A stretch of 64,000 bases of DNA from Rhynchopus sp. YZ270_cl-10 (GCA_964035575.1 OZ037896.1:372001-436000), one strand, 5' to 3'; counted from the first letter of the stretch, positions 10,152-20,156 are shown. Program-made: numbers and translations. Notes: generated from the letters alone by a model not told the origin.

Positions 10152-10860
10152 TGTGTTGAATCTGCATTGGATGTGGTGAAACGATGAGGAGAGGGAGAAG
10201 GAACGAGAAAAATACAAAATGTTTTGTTAGTTGTACATCTTTTTTACTTTTGGGCAAGAGGGGATACAAAGCTAAAAATATGATGATAAAACGCTAAAAC
10301 CATGCACAGCGTTCCTAACCGAGGTTGCGTGTCGGGCTGTACCTGCACACTATCAACACTCCCGTTGCACCATTTTTAGTGAGAAAACAGACCGGGTACT
10401 ACGTTCTAAAACAATACACGTAAACAGAATGCAGTTTGGGAAACTATTCCTGTATTACGTGGACTATGGCTTTGAATTTGCTGAGGAGGTTTCGGGGGCG
10501 GTTCGTTTGCTTGACACATTGCTTTCATAATATTATACAAAGACACAGACAGCACACCTCTTCGAAAGAAGGATGTGGCAGGTCTGACAGATTAAGACTC
10601 ACATTTCACAAATTACATTAGGGTTCCCAACACACTTGCTTCCCCAACACATCACAGTCACTATCTTGTATCCAACATCACCACTTGAACTTACATCTCT
10701 TGTCTTTCTTGAAGCTCCTGCAGGAGCAGCATCTTTCTTCGGGGTTCTTTTGTCGCACATCTTTTCTCTTGTCATCCTGGAAATGTAATCGCATCAAAGC
10801 TTCGTTACTTCACTGCCATCTACTCCACTTCTTCACAAACACTCTGTGTCATTGCCCCGA
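10152..10860. other. Intergenic, no gene seen
   Basis: AT-richer DNA with short frames only. It should contain the promoter of the minus-strand gene ending at 8739, but I see no motif I can name. Confidence 0.4.
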
Positions 10861-10861
10861 G

Positions 10862-11268
10862 ATGGACGAATTGCTGGTGAGAGGACTGTGCCAGCTGACC
10901 AATTGTGATGTCATCAGGCCCTGTCGACAGGTTCACACCTGAGCGATTCTGTGTGTAAAGTGAATACAAAGGGGGGAGGCGCATACGCAACGATCACAGG
11001 GCAGACGGCCTTCGTCTACATCATTACAGAGGAAGGGGTCTTGCTCGTGTCGCAAACGAGTTTGTGCACGCGAATGATGCAGAGCTCACGTGAGGTCTTA
11101 CACACAGATGACCAGGTCATCGAAATGTCCTATGAGGACATTAAACACAACACATACCATATTCTACACACCCTGCCGTGCTTGCCACAACTGTATCTTG
11201 TGATACGTCTCCAGCAGGAGAGTATGCTTCCGATTTTCCAGCATCCTCGCGTAGATCTGTTTGTGTAA
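10862..11268 (+). CDS. Uncertain plus-strand coding segment(s), product unknown
   Basis: An ATG at 10862 opens a short frame (MDELLVRGLCQLTNCDVI). From about 10975 to the stop at 11268 a different frame reads as ordinary protein, with AYATITGQTAFVYIITEEG, VLHTDDQVIEMSYEDIKHN and PQLYLVIRLQQES. The second part has no suitable ATG, so it is either a 3' exon joined by an unrecognised short intron or the remains of a gene. I recognise no family. Confidence 0.35.
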
Positions 11269-11590
11269 AGTGAAAGCACAAAAACCAGAAAAAACAAGCA
11301 ATTCCTATCGAAACAGGGTGTGCTGTGCAGGGCTCTCAAGATCCTCCACGAAAAAAGCAGAATTTTCGAAATGAGGAGGATAAAACGTTACATCACTGCC
11401 CCCCTGTTCAAAGCCAGAAAATTTCAACAAAGCCCTGTTTTCACATCCCCAAAAAGTCGTGTTCTCTTGATTCGTGATTTCTGAAGTGTGCACTCAGAAA
11501 ATACCCATCAACTTTTCTGGTCGGTAAAAAATAGCTATTTCCATTTCTACCAGTAGTAGCCAAAATCGTTCACAAAATCGTCCAAAATCG

Positions 11591-11887
11591 TCATCCCAGA
11601 CAAAACACACACATGTTACGAATGGGTCGTGGAAAGCAAGGCCATACCGTCTCCCTTTCCTCGAGCTTGGCGATCTCGGCCTCCATCCTTTCCATGCTTT
11701 GCTCGCTGGTGCAGTTGTCGTTAGTGACGTTCAGGTAGACGTCGAGGTCCTTCAGTTCTTCGACAGTCACCTTTCCTTCCAGGCACTTCTCTAACGCAAG
11801 GATCTGGTCCCGCAGCTTGTCTCTCTTTGGCTGCAGCCAAGCCACTCTCGCATCAGTTGTTAACACAGGAGGCACGTTAGCAGACAT
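11591..11887 (-). CDS. Short coiled-coil protein or its first exon
   Basis: The ATG at 11887 begins MSANVPPVLTTDARVAWL. Heptad-like stretches follow (KRDKLRDQILALEKCLEG; MERMEAEIAKLEERE), typical of a small helical adaptor. At 11647 the sequence GTATGG directly follows codon 80 and resembles donors of verified introns in this window, so the tail up to 11591 may be intron. I could not find the next exon. Its 5' leader matches that of the astacin gene at 38511 (see the 11888-11977 entry). Function unknown. Confidence 0.55.
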   Translation of the reverse strand: MSANVPPVLTTDARVAWLQPKRDKLRDQILALEKCLEGKVTVEELKDLDVYLNVTNDNCTSEQSMERMEAEIAKLEERETVWPCFPRPIRNMCVFCLG

Positions 11888-11977
11888 CCTTGGGAGAGGG
11901 GATGTGTTCTAGTCAAGGTGCAACTCGAGGTAAAAAAGCTGCTGCTGTTGTTGTTTCGTTTAAAATCTGGGTACCTG
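11888..11977 (-). promoter_or_regulatory. Leader/promoter block shared with the astacin gene
   Basis: GATGTGTTCTAGTCAAGG, a CGCAACTC-type stretch, TGCTGTTGTTG and TTTCGTTTAAAATCTGGGTA occur in the same order here and at 38512-38620, in both cases starting within about 20 bp of a start codon. The two coding regions are unrelated, so the block is either a shared promoter/leader or the trace of a duplication that joined one 5' region to two genes. Confidence 0.55.
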
Positions 11978-12876
11978 AGTGAGAAACTAAGAAGGGCGTA
12001 TGGGGTGGTGTGGGTAATATACAAACAACACAACAGCGGGGTGGCAGTTTTTGTTTTTTTGCATTTGCATTTTTTTTTATATGTTGGCTTTTACACCAGC
12101 AACTGGAAGCCCTCAGTGCTGCCCCCCCTCCACACCTGCCCCCACATTATTCCTCGCGTGATGAGCAAACACCCCACAAAGGACAGAGCGGGCAAATGGA
12201 GGGGGGTGAGCAATGGGGAGAGGGCAACCATTTTTCAGGGAAAAGAAAAAGAAACAGAAACAGAAAAATATAGAAACAAAACAATGGCCAAGTTTCGCTC
12301 AGGTGTCGCTTATCGGTGGTTCGGGCGCACAGCGTGGTGAAAATACCTTCTTTCTTTCCTTATTTCTTTCTTTCCTCTGGGAAACCACAATGCAGCGCAC
12401 CGAGGTGCTAAAAAAAAACAGACACATATTTGCAAAAAAACTCGGCCATCAGCGATAAGAAAACAGATGCTTCTTGGAGTAAGCCCCCGGACCAGAAGAA
12501 GGCTGTCGTGATGACAACACTTCCCCCTGTTTCCGTTTGTGTGTGAGAGCTCACTTGTGACGCTAGTTAAAGGGAATGCCGCACACTATGGCGCACGAAG
12601 TGCATTGACAGTGCAGACAGACATCCCGAGCAGGAAAAGGGGTCCTGCAGCAAAGTGAACAAGAATTTTCATAGATAAAAACACAAAATAAAATGGGCTG
12701 GAAAAACGCCTCGAAAAGAAAAACGAAAAAAGAAAGAACAGCTGTCTTGTGTGTGTGGGGAAGAGGGTGAGTGATATATCTTCCACCACAGAAAGACAAG
12801 AAACGAGGGAAGCAATGTGGGATGTATAAAAAGCGCATATGAGCGAAGTCTTGTGACGCAGAGGAGGCCCTGTGTG
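11978..12876. other. Intergenic, no gene seen
   Basis: Purine-rich and T-rich DNA leading to the hexamer block. Open frames here are short or run into the repeat and I do not support any of them. Confidence 0.45.
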
Positions 12877-13233
12877 TCTCCCTCTCCCTCTCCCTCTCCC
12901 TCTCCCTCTCCCTCTCCCTCTCCCTCTCCCTCTCCCTCTCCCTCTCCCTCTCCCTCTCCCTCTCCCTCTCCCTCTCCCTCTCCCTCTCCCTCTCCCTCTC
13001 CCTCTCCCTCTCCCTCTCCCTCTCCCTCTCCCTCTCCCTCTCCCTCTCCCTCTCCCTCTCCCTCTCTCTCTCCCTCTCCCTCTCCCTCTCCCTCTCCCTC
13101 TCCCTCTCCCTCTCCCTCTCCCTCTCCCTCTCCCTCTCCCTCTCCCTCTCCCTCTCCCTCTCCCTCTCCCTCTCCCTCTCCCTCTCCCTCTCCCTCTCCC
13201 TCTCCCTCTCCCTCTCCCTCTCCCTCTCCCTCT
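12877..13233. repeat. CTCCCT hexamer array 1
   Basis: About 60 units of CTCCCT with one variant unit around 13061-13069. It ends in CCCTCT directly before the left end of YR element copy 1. The frames open across it (Ser-Pro, Leu-Pro, Arg-Glu, Gly-Glu) are by-products of the repeat. Confidence 0.98.
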
Positions 13234-13640
13234 GAAACACGCTTTAGCGGAGCAGCTTCGCTGCGTGTTGGGAGATCTTTGATAGAGACTACCGTCCTTT
13301 TGATTTGACATGGCACGCACACTGCTATTTGGCAGAATATTTATTTGATTTTCCTCAGGCTTTGTCCTGGTTGGCCGGGGTCCGTTTATGTTTCAGTCTC
13401 TACCCTCACCAAATCACCACACCATCTTCATCAGATTTTTTGTTGGAATTTGTTTTGGGTTGTTTCGGCTTCCACATTCGCCCCCCTCATCTTTTTGTTC
13501 CCCCACACACGATTCTTCGCTTCGCATCCATCTTCTCGTCCCCTTCCAAGCCACCTAGACGCCTCGGTAGTGTGCAGCCTGCTGGGACATATACACCACC
13601 TTCGACTCCGCCTTCTCCACCCAGTGCACCCCTCGACGCT

Positions 13641-14894
13641 ATGGCCACAGCACACATCACCGATTGTGCTACGCTGTTGGCGGCGTTCGAGGCGCAGACG
13701 ACGAGCCAGCACGACTGGTCGCCTCCGGATGCGGCCCTGCGTGCGCTGGGCGTGGAGGAGGGCTCCCCTGCGCTGGTGGGGCGCAAGATCCAGTTCGCGG
13801 ATCTGGCGCGGACGATGCGGGCCCTGGATAAGGAAGTCGCCCGCCACACCGGCGTCCAGGGGCCAGGGCAGGTGACGCGGTTGGCGATTGTGTCCGCCAT
13901 CCTCGTCCTCCTCAAGGCGGAGGTGACGGAGGCGAACAGCGCGATGTTCTCAGAGGGCCAGCGCATGTCCCTCACGCGCCTGGTCGGCACCCTCACGGTG
14001 CTGTCCACGGTGCTGGGGGACCCCGAGACCCGGTCCCGCCTCAGCGGATCCCGCCCCCCCGCCACCACCGCCGAGACGCCGGTTTTGCCTCAACGTGAGG
14101 ACAGCCCGGAGGCGTCCATCCCGCGCGAGCAGCAGCCGCAGCAGCCGCAGCAGACGCAGCCGGCGGCGGACAACGCGCGGATCGCGCAGCTGGAGGCTGC
14201 GATGATGGAGTTGGCGGCAGCGAAGCGGGAGGGGGACGCGCGGCACGAGCTCCTGTGCCAGCAGCTCAACGCGGTCAGGGACGGTGGTGCGCCTCCTCCG
14301 GCAGCTGCAGCATCGGACTTCCTGGCGCAGTTACGGGCGGCGATCGGCACCGGGGCAGCGGCGCCTATGCAGGTGGAACAGCCGGTTATGGGGACGGACG
14401 TGGACGTGGTGGCACGCAACCCGAGACACTGGGTGGATTTTTGCGCCGACGCCGACCACTGCGCCGACGCTCTGGTGCAGGCCCTGAAGAGGCGCCTGCC
14501 TACCGAGGCCGGCGACGCGCAGGACGGGGCCCGCTTCGCCGTTGATGTGGTGGGTCTGTTGCTGCAGCAAGCTCCCTTGGAGGCGGTGCTGAGAAAGCTC
14601 GATGACAGTATCTCCTTCTGGCAGTTGAGGGCGAGTTGTGGGAGGTCGGGTGCGGTCGCCTTCCGCGACAAGGTCTGGACGGCGGATGTCGTGCCGAAGG
14701 ACCGGCAGGCGGCGGTGGCGGCGGCGCACGCAGCAGGGCGTGGTGCGAAGTCCGGGCACGGGGGTGGCCGGGCCGGGCAGGCGTACGGGGGTGGCAACGG
14801 GGGGGGCCAGGCCGCGCAGCCGTACGCGCCGGGAAACGGTGGTGGCAGAGGCCGAGGCGGGGGAGGGCATTGGCGCGGTGGTCAACGCAAGTGA
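13641..14894 (+). CDS. Gag-like protein of YR element copy 1 (417 aa)
   Basis: The frame from ATG 13641 (MATAHITDCATLLAAFEAQ) has a helical N-terminal half, a Gln-rich linker, a middle segment containing NPRHWVDFCADADH, and a Gly/Arg-rich tail with RGRGGGGHWRGG. The RGG-type tail could bind RNA in place of the zinc knuckles of many Gag proteins. The assignment rests on position and composition rather than sequence similarity I can see. The frame is open upstream without other domains, so I took the first Met that all copies share. Confidence 0.6.
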   Translation: MATAHITDCATLLAAFEAQTTSQHDWSPPDAALRALGVEEGSPALVGRKIQFADLARTMRALDKEVARHTGVQGPGQVTRLAIVSAILVLLKAEVTEANSAMFSEGQRMSLTRLVGTLTVLSTVLGDPETRSRLSGSRPPATTAETPVLPQREDSPEASIPREQQPQQPQQTQPAADNARIAQLEAAMMELAAAKREGDARHELLCQQLNAVRDGGAPPPAAAASDFLAQLRAAIGTGAAAPMQVEQPVMGTDVDVVARNPRHWVDFCADADHCADALVQALKRRLPTEAGDAQDGARFAVDVVGLLLQQAPLEAVLRKLDDSISFWQLRASCGRSGAVAFRDKVWTADVVPKDRQAAVAAAHAAGRGAKSGHGGGRAGQAYGGGNGGGQAAQPYAPGNGGGRGRGGGGHWRGGQRK

Positions 14895-15029
14895 CGAGAG
14901 CAGGCGGCAGCGCGCGTTACGCTCTCCCTCCCACCACCCTCCCCCCCCTCTCCCCCCCCTCTTGTTTTTTCTTCCCCCCCCCCACGGCCCTCCCCGCCAA
15001 AACACACATCCGCCGAGTTTTCTTCCGAA

Positions 15030-16025
15030 ATGCTGCTTCAGGCTTTGCGCAAGCCGAAGAAGGGTCTCGGGGTGGCGAGGAGGAAGGAGGTGGACGACTG
15101 CGTGTTCCGCCTCCGCGACGGCAAGCAGGCCGCGCGCGCTTTGGCCCATCTTGTCCCGTGGGACCAAGCGCACACTTTCGACGTGGGGCCCCGAGCAGCA
15201 GGCACCCGCGACTGGCTGCTCCGAGCGTTCCGGCAGTTCGCCGAAGGGGAGACCGAGACCACGCCTCCCGACCAGACGTTGATTCGGTTCGTCTGGGGTC
15301 GCCTGCGCGGAGCGTCGTCCCTCTCCGTGGCCGACTACTGCGGGCGGCTGCTGAAGGCACTGGCGGCCGAGGGGGAGACGGGATACCGCACGCGCCGGGT
15401 GCTGGCGGTGAAGCGCGCGCTGACGCGTTTCGGGACGTTGCTGAGGCCGAGTCAGGCGCCGCCGGTAGACGTGGACGCGGTGATGGACGTGGTCGAGGCT
15501 TTCGGTCGCGAGGGGGCCGAGCGCGAACGGGCGTTTGTGGCCTTGGTGTGGATGGCACGGGCGCGTATGGCGGACGCACGATACCTGCTGGTGCGCGACC
15601 TGGTGGAGGTGACAGACGAGGGCGCGACGGGGCTGGAAGTCGCCCTGAAGGAGAAGCAGCAGAAGAGCTGGACACCCGTGGTGTATTTGCCACCCGGGAC
15701 GCTTACCCAATACGTGGTGGAATGGGCACGCGCGCGTCGCTTGGCGGAAGGACAGGACGCGCCGTTGTTTGCAGCGACCGAGACGCAGTACCAGCGCCTC
15801 ATGCGTCGGGTGGTGGGGGCTCTGCCGGCAGGGTCCTGGGCGCACTCGCTTCGCAGGGGGTCAGCGCAGGCCCTGCAATCCTGGGGGATGAGCGTGGACG
15901 GACTGAGGGACGCGCTGCGCCACGCGTCATCCAGAACGACGGTGCGTTTCCTCATGCGTACGGCGCCCGAGGCTCGCAGGAAGGCACGCTCGACGCTGGA
16001 CGTCCTGCAGGAGCGGCCGCTGTAG
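15030..16025 (+). CDS. Tyrosine recombinase of YR element copy 1
   Basis: A 331-residue frame carries tyrosine-recombinase signatures: an N-terminal helical core-binding region, a first box in ARARMADARYLLVRDLVEV, an H-x-L-R-R box (SWAHSLRRGSAQAL) and the terminal box that follows in the family. In YR retrotransposons this enzyme joins a circular DNA intermediate to the chromosome without target duplication, in place of a DDE integrase. It follows the gag-like frame by about 135 bp of C-rich spacer. Confidence 0.85.
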   Translation: MLLQALRKPKKGLGVARRKEVDDCVFRLRDGKQAARALAHLVPWDQAHTFDVGPRAAGTRDWLLRAFRQFAEGETETTPPDQTLIRFVWGRLRGASSLSVADYCGRLLKALAAEGETGYRTRRVLAVKRALTRFGTLLRPSQAPPVDVDAVMDVVEAFGREGAERERAFVALVWMARARMADARYLLVRDLVEVTDEGATGLEVALKEKQQKSWTPVVYLPPGTLTQYVVEWARARRLAEGQDAPLFAATETQYQRLMRRVVGALPAGSWAHSLRRGSAQALQSWGMSVDGLRDALRHASSRTTVRFLMRTAPEARRKARSTLDVLQERPL

Positions 16026-16027
16026 GT

Positions 16028-17731
16028 TGGTTGTTCCGGGGGTTGGACGGGTACCCGTTGGGGGAGTATGTGCGTGACGAGGGGGATGACGTGGTGGAGG
16101 CGGATGTTGAGACGTCTGCGGCGCCTCCGCATGTGCTCTTGGATGATGTCGCTGGGGTCTGGGGTGGCCCATCTGGGGTGAAGCGGCAGGTGCTTGACTC
16201 ATTCCCGGCGGGTCTGATTGATTTGGGGGCGCTCCGCCGACTGGTACCGGCGAAGGCCAGGTTGTTCGCAATGCTTGACGACATTGCGACTTTCCGTGCG
16301 CAGCTGACGGGGTCTGGGGTGTCGATGCCGGGCCCGCCCTCCAAGCTCCAGGACGGCATGTTGGCGGCGTGCGTGGGTAGTGGGGTTTTGCGCACGGAGA
16401 AGCGAGCTTTCCCGTCGGTGTGTGGGCTGTCTGTGTTTCCGCTGGCGAAGACGAACGGCAAGATGCGTCTCATCGTTGACGCACGGCCGTTGAACACGGC
16501 GATGCACTCCCCGCCAAAGTTCAGCCTCCCTACACCATACGAGCTGTCGGAACTCATCCTACGCGGGGGCGCTACGCATGCAGTCGTGGCGGATTTCAAA
16601 GGGTTTTTCTGGCAATTCCCTTTGTCCGCGGAGGTGGGGCAGTTTTTTGGTGTGCGGCAGGGTGCGCGTCGCATGCAGCTTACCCGCATGGCGATGGGGT
16701 GGTCGTGGGCGGCGGTGATTGCGCAGGAGACGTCGCTGGGGCTTCTCGGGGATATGGCGGGTGTGTGTGCTGCTGCGTGGATAGACGACAACCTCATTTT
16801 GGGGAAGTCGGCGGGTGAGGCGTCTGCGCGGCTTCGGGGGTTCCTGCGCAGAGCGGACGAAGTTGGCGCTGAGGTGAACCGCGAGAAGTCGACGCTCACT
16901 CCGGTACAGGTGTGTACCTACGCAGGGATTGAGTGGGATTTGCGGGGGCGCAGAATGCGGCTGCCGGGGGAGTGGCGTCGGAAGGCCCGTGTCGTGATGG
17001 ACGTATTGCTGTCGGCGTCGGGTCCCTCGCTGCGCGAAGTGTGGAAAGGTATCGGGGCCGTCATCTGGGCGACGTATGCGATGGGGGACCGGTTCTGCGG
17101 GGTGCCGGACATGTTGGCGTGGATTCGTGCGCGGGGCGCCGAGGTGTCTGCGGGCGCGATTGACTGGGACGACCAGGTGCAGATCTCTGCGGGCATGCGG
17201 ACGGACTTGCGTGTGTTTGTGGAGCGGCGATTGGTGCCGGATGTGTGGCGCGTCCCCAGGTGGAAGCTGTCGCCGGAGGAGGGGTGTGACACGGTGGTGT
17301 GGTCGGACGCGTGCCCCGAGGGGTGGGGGTTTATTGTGCGGACGCTTGCTGGCGGGCGCGCTTTCAGGAAGTGGGGCACGTGGTCCACGGTCGAGGATAT
17401 TTTCATTTTGGAGTTACGGGCGATGGCCTGGGGCGTGCTGCATGCTGTACGTGGTGGCGCCCGCAGGATTTTGGTGGTGGGGGACAACGCCGCGGTGGTT
17501 GCTGTGCTGGAGAAGGGCCACTGTGCAGTCAGGTTAGGGAACACGGTCTTGGAGCGCCTGTTTCGGGTCACTGACGGGGCGGGTGCGGGCATGTTGTCGC
17601 GCTGGATCGCGACGGACCGTATGCCGGCGGACGAGCTGTCGCGCTGGGGTACCGCTGGGCAGGACTGGGCCGACCCCCCGTCGGACGGCGTGGTGGTCGA
17701 CGGTGGCGGTTTTATGTGGTCGGACGAGTGA
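16028..17731 (+). CDS. Reverse transcriptase-RNase H of YR element copy 1
   Basis: The region after the YR stop codes for a DIRS-lineage RT: substrate-binding LIVDARPLN, VVADFKGFFWQFPLS (motif A type) and AAWIDDNLILG (catalytic DD motif). An RNase H domain follows (VVWSDACPEGWGFIV, LELRAMAWGV, VVGDNAAVVAVL) with the lineage-typical ADELSRWG near the end. The frame is open far upstream in another phase to YR and gag, probably because of high GC, and the true start is unknown; I give only the part after YR. How the family initiates this product is not clear from sequence. Confidence 0.9.
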   Translation, partial: WLFRGLDGYPLGEYVRDEGDDVVEADVETSAAPPHVLLDDVAGVWGGPSGVKRQVLDSFPAGLIDLGALRRLVPAKARLFAMLDDIATFRAQLTGSGVSMPGPPSKLQDGMLAACVGSGVLRTEKRAFPSVCGLSVFPLAKTNGKMRLIVDARPLNTAMHSPPKFSLPTPYELSELILRGGATHAVVADFKGFFWQFPLSAEVGQFFGVRQGARRMQLTRMAMGWSWAAVIAQETSLGLLGDMAGVCAAAWIDDNLILGKSAGEASARLRGFLRRADEVGAEVNREKSTLTPVQVCTYAGIEWDLRGRRMRLPGEWRRKARVVMDVLLSASGPSLREVWKGIGAVIWATYAMGDRFCGVPDMLAWIRARGAEVSAGAIDWDDQVQISAGMRTDLRVFVERRLVPDVWRVPRWKLSPEEGCDTVVWSDACPEGWGFIVRTLAGGRAFRKWGTWSTVEDIFILELRAMAWGVLHAVRGGARRILVVGDNAAVVAVLEKGHCAVRLGNTVLERLFRVTDGAGAGMLSRWIATDRMPADELSRWGTAGQDWADPPSDGVVVDGGGFMWSDE

Positions 17732-18012
17732 TGTCCTTAGATTATTCTTATTTTAGATTGCCTTCTGTTTTTTCTTCCAGCTTTTCATTAAAGCTGTTTC
17801 CCTGCCCTGTTTTTTGTCCGCTGTTTTTTTTGCAGTGGCTTTTGGTTTTATTTCTGGATGCCTGCGCCCGCTGAGGCTTGGTGTCGTATCATTGGGTTTT
17901 TGTTCACTCCGCCTTTTTTCTGGGCCCTCGGGGGTCCTGTGTTTTTGTTTGTAGTTGGGATGGATGCTCTCGTGGCCTACGGGTTTAAATATTCTACGTG
18001 ACGGTGTCAGGA

Positions 18013-18528
18013 GGTTGTTTCGGCTTCCACATTCGCCCCCCTCATCGTAGCGCCTATTTCGAGATAAAAGTATCCCCCTTCCCTCCTCTCCGTTTTCATC
18101 ATTGCTGTTCGCCCTTCGCGGGTCTTTTAGGTACTCTCTATCTATCTCAGATCTCCCTGAAACACGCTTTAGCGGAGCAGCTTCGCTGCGTGTTGGGAGA
18201 TCTTTGATAGAGACTACCGTCCTTTTGATTTGACATGGCACGCACACTGCTATTTGGCAGAATATTTATTTGATTTTCCTCAGGCTTTGTCCTGGTTGGC
18301 CGGGGTCCGTTTATGTTTCAGTCTCTACCCTCACCAAATCACCACACCATCTTCATCAGATTTTTTGTTGGAATTTGTTTTGGGTTGTTTCGGCTTCCAC
18401 ATTCGCCCCCCTCATCGTAGCGCCTATTTCGAGATAAAAGTATCCCCCTTCCCTCCTCTCCGTTTTCATCATTGCTGTTCGCCCTTCGCGGGTCTTTTAG
18501 GTACTCTCTATCTATCTCAGATCTCCCT
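18013..18528 (+). repeat. B1-A2-B2 terminal repeats of YR element copy 1
   Basis: B1 18013-18158, A2 18159-18382, B2 18383-18528. The B1-A2 joint reads AGATCTCCCT then GAAACACGC, placing a CTCCCT at the joint that equals the flanking array unit. Confidence 0.93.
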
Positions 18529-19032
18529 CCCTCTCCCTCTCCCTCTCCCTCTCCCTCTCCCTCTCCCTCTCCCTCTCCCTCTCCCTCTCCCTCTCCCTCT
18601 CCCTCTCCCTCTCCCTCTCCCTCTCCCTCTCCCTCTCCCTCTCCCTCTCCCTCTCCCTCTCCCTCTCCCTCTCCCTCTCCCTCTCCCTCTCCCTCTCCCT
18701 CTCCCTCTCCCTCTCCCTCTCCCTCTCCCTCTCCCTCTCCCTCTCCCTCTCCCTCTCCCTCTCCCTCTCCCTCTCCCTCTCCCTCTCCCTCTCCCTCTCC
18801 CTCTCCCTCTCCCTCTCCCTCTCCCTCTCTCTCTCCCTCTCCCTCTCCCTCTCCCTCTCCCTCTCCCTCTCCCTCTCCCTCTCCCTCTCCCTCTCCCTCT
18901 CCCTCTCCCTCTCCCTCTCCCTCTCCCTCTCCCTCTCCCTCTCCCTCTCCCTCTCCCTCTCCCTCTCCCTCTCCCTCTCCCTCTCCCTCTCCCTCTCCCT
19001 CTCCCTCTCCCTCTCCCTCTCCCTCTCCCTCT
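18529..19032. repeat. CTCCCT hexamer array 2
   Basis: About 84 units between copies 1 and 2, with one variant unit near 18829, a type also seen in array 1. It begins CCCTCT directly after B2 of copy 1 and ends CCCTCT before copy 2. Confidence 0.98.
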
Positions 19033-19439
19033 GAAACACGCTTTAGCGGAGCAGCTTCGCTGCGTGTTGGGAGATCTTTGATAGAGACTACCGTCCTTTT
19101 GATTTGACATGGCACGCACACTGCTATTTGGCAGAATATTTATTTGATTTTCCTCAGGCTTTGTCCTGGTTGGCCGGGGTCCGTTTATGTTTCAGTCTCT
19201 ACCCTCACCAAATCACCACACCATCTTCATCAGATTTTTTGTTGGAATTTGTTTTGGGTTGTTTCGGCTTCCACATTCGCCCCCCTCATCTTTTTGTTCC
19301 CCCACACACGATTCTTCGCTTCGCATCCATCTTCTCGTCCCCTTCCAAGCCACCTAGACGTCTCGGTAGTGTGCAGCCTGCTGGGACATATACACCACCT
19401 TCGACTCCGCCTTCTCCACCCAGTGCACCCCTCGACGCT

Positions 19440-20156
19440 ATGGCCACAGCACACATCACCGATTGTGCTACGCTGTTGGCGGCGTTCGAGGCGCAGACGA
19501 CGAGCCAGCACGACTGGTCGCCTCCGGATGCGGCCCTGCGTGCGCTGGGCGTGGAAGAGGGCTCCCCTGCGCTGGTGGGACGCAAGATCCAGTTCGCGGA
19601 TCTGGCGCGGACGATGCGGGCGCGGACGATGCAGGTGGAACAGCCGGTTATGGGGACGGACGTGGACGTGGTGGCACGCAACCCGAGACACTGGGTGGAT
19701 TTTTGCGCCGACGCCGACCACTGCGCCGACGCTCTGGTGCAGGCCCTGAAGAGGCGCCTGCCTACCGAGGCCGGCGACGCGCAGGACGGGGCCCGCTTCG
19801 CCGTTGATGTGGTGGGTCTGTTGCTGCAGCAAGCTCCCTTGGAGGCGGTGCTGAGAAAGCTCGATGACAGTATCTCCTTCTGGCAGTTGAGGGCGAGTTG
19901 TGGGAGGTCGGGTGCGGTCGCCTTCCGCGACAAGGTCTGGACGGCGGATGTCGTGCCGAAGGACCGGCAGGCGGCGGTGGCGGCGGCGCACGCAGCAGGG
20001 CGTGGTGCGAAGTCCGGGCACGGGGGTGGCCGGGCCGGGCAGGCGTACGGGGGTGGCAACGGGGGGGGCCAGGCCGCGCAGCCGTACGCGCCGGGAAACG
20101 GTGGTGGCAGAGGCCGAGGCGGGGGAGGGCATTGGCGCGGTGGTCAACGCAAGTGA
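19440..20156 (+). CDS. Gag-like protein of copy 2, short form
   Basis: Shares its first and last thirds, including the RGG-type tail, with the copy 1 product but is much shorter (238 aa). Whether the short form works is unknown. Copy 3 encodes the same form, so the two copies share a common ancestor after the size change. Confidence 0.5.
   Translation: MATAHITDCATLLAAFEAQTTSQHDWSPPDAALRALGVEEGSPALVGRKIQFADLARTMRARTMQVEQPVMGTDVDVVARNPRHWVDFCADADHCADALVQALKRRLPTEAGDAQDGARFAVDVVGLLLQQAPLEAVLRKLDDSISFWQLRASCGRSGAVAFRDKVWTADVVPKDRQAAVAAAHAAGRGAKSGHGGGRAGQAYGGGNGGGQAAQPYAPGNGGGRGRGGGGHWRGGQRK

Larger units (their letters stand above)
13234..18528 (+). mobile_element. YR retrotransposon copy 1 (VIPER/Ngaro-like), full length
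   Basis: A tyrosine-recombinase retrotransposon with parts in the order A1 (13234-13457), 33 bp also found at the start of B, leader, gag-like frame, YR frame, RT/RNase H frame, 3' tail, B1 (18013-18158), A2 (18159-18382), B2 (18383-18528). A is 224 bp and B 146 bp. This A1...B1-A2-B2 split direct repeat is the defining terminal architecture of the Ngaro/VIPER/PAT groups, and the order gag-YR-RT/RH resembles trypanosomatid VIPER. It sits in a CTCCCT array. It looks essentially whole, with about one probable harmful change. Near-identity with the other copies makes it young. Confidence 0.93.

Noticed and set aside
9573-10187. 204-codon plus-strand frame and other frames opposite the ankyrin-like gene
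   Set aside because: It is a shadow of the well-supported minus-strand gene at 8739-10151.
12872-13308. Long Ser-Pro, Leu-Pro, Arg-Glu and Gly-Glu repeat frames over the hexamer arrays (also at the other five arrays)
   Set aside because: They are translations of CTCCCT in each frame. A stop-free hexamer opens all frames, so openness carries no coding evidence.
14331-15845. 500-residue minus-strand frame opposite gag and YR, with counterparts in the other copies
   Set aside because: Composition is that of antisense GC-rich coding DNA (Arg, His, Pro, Gln), and no domain is visible. The overlapping plus-strand genes explain the sequence.
14636-16027. RT frame staying open across the YR and gag-like frames (over 1000 codons in all four copies)
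   Set aside because: The region is very GC-rich, several antisense frames are equally open, and the extra part shows only Arg/Gly/Ala/Pro-rich composition without motifs. Overprinting is not needed to explain it.
13234-18528. Classic LTR retrotransposon or Crypton
   Set aside because: There are no identical direct LTRs at both ends and no DDE integrase, which excludes LTR elements; RT/RNase H is present, which excludes Cryptons. The split A/B repeats fit YR retrotransposons.
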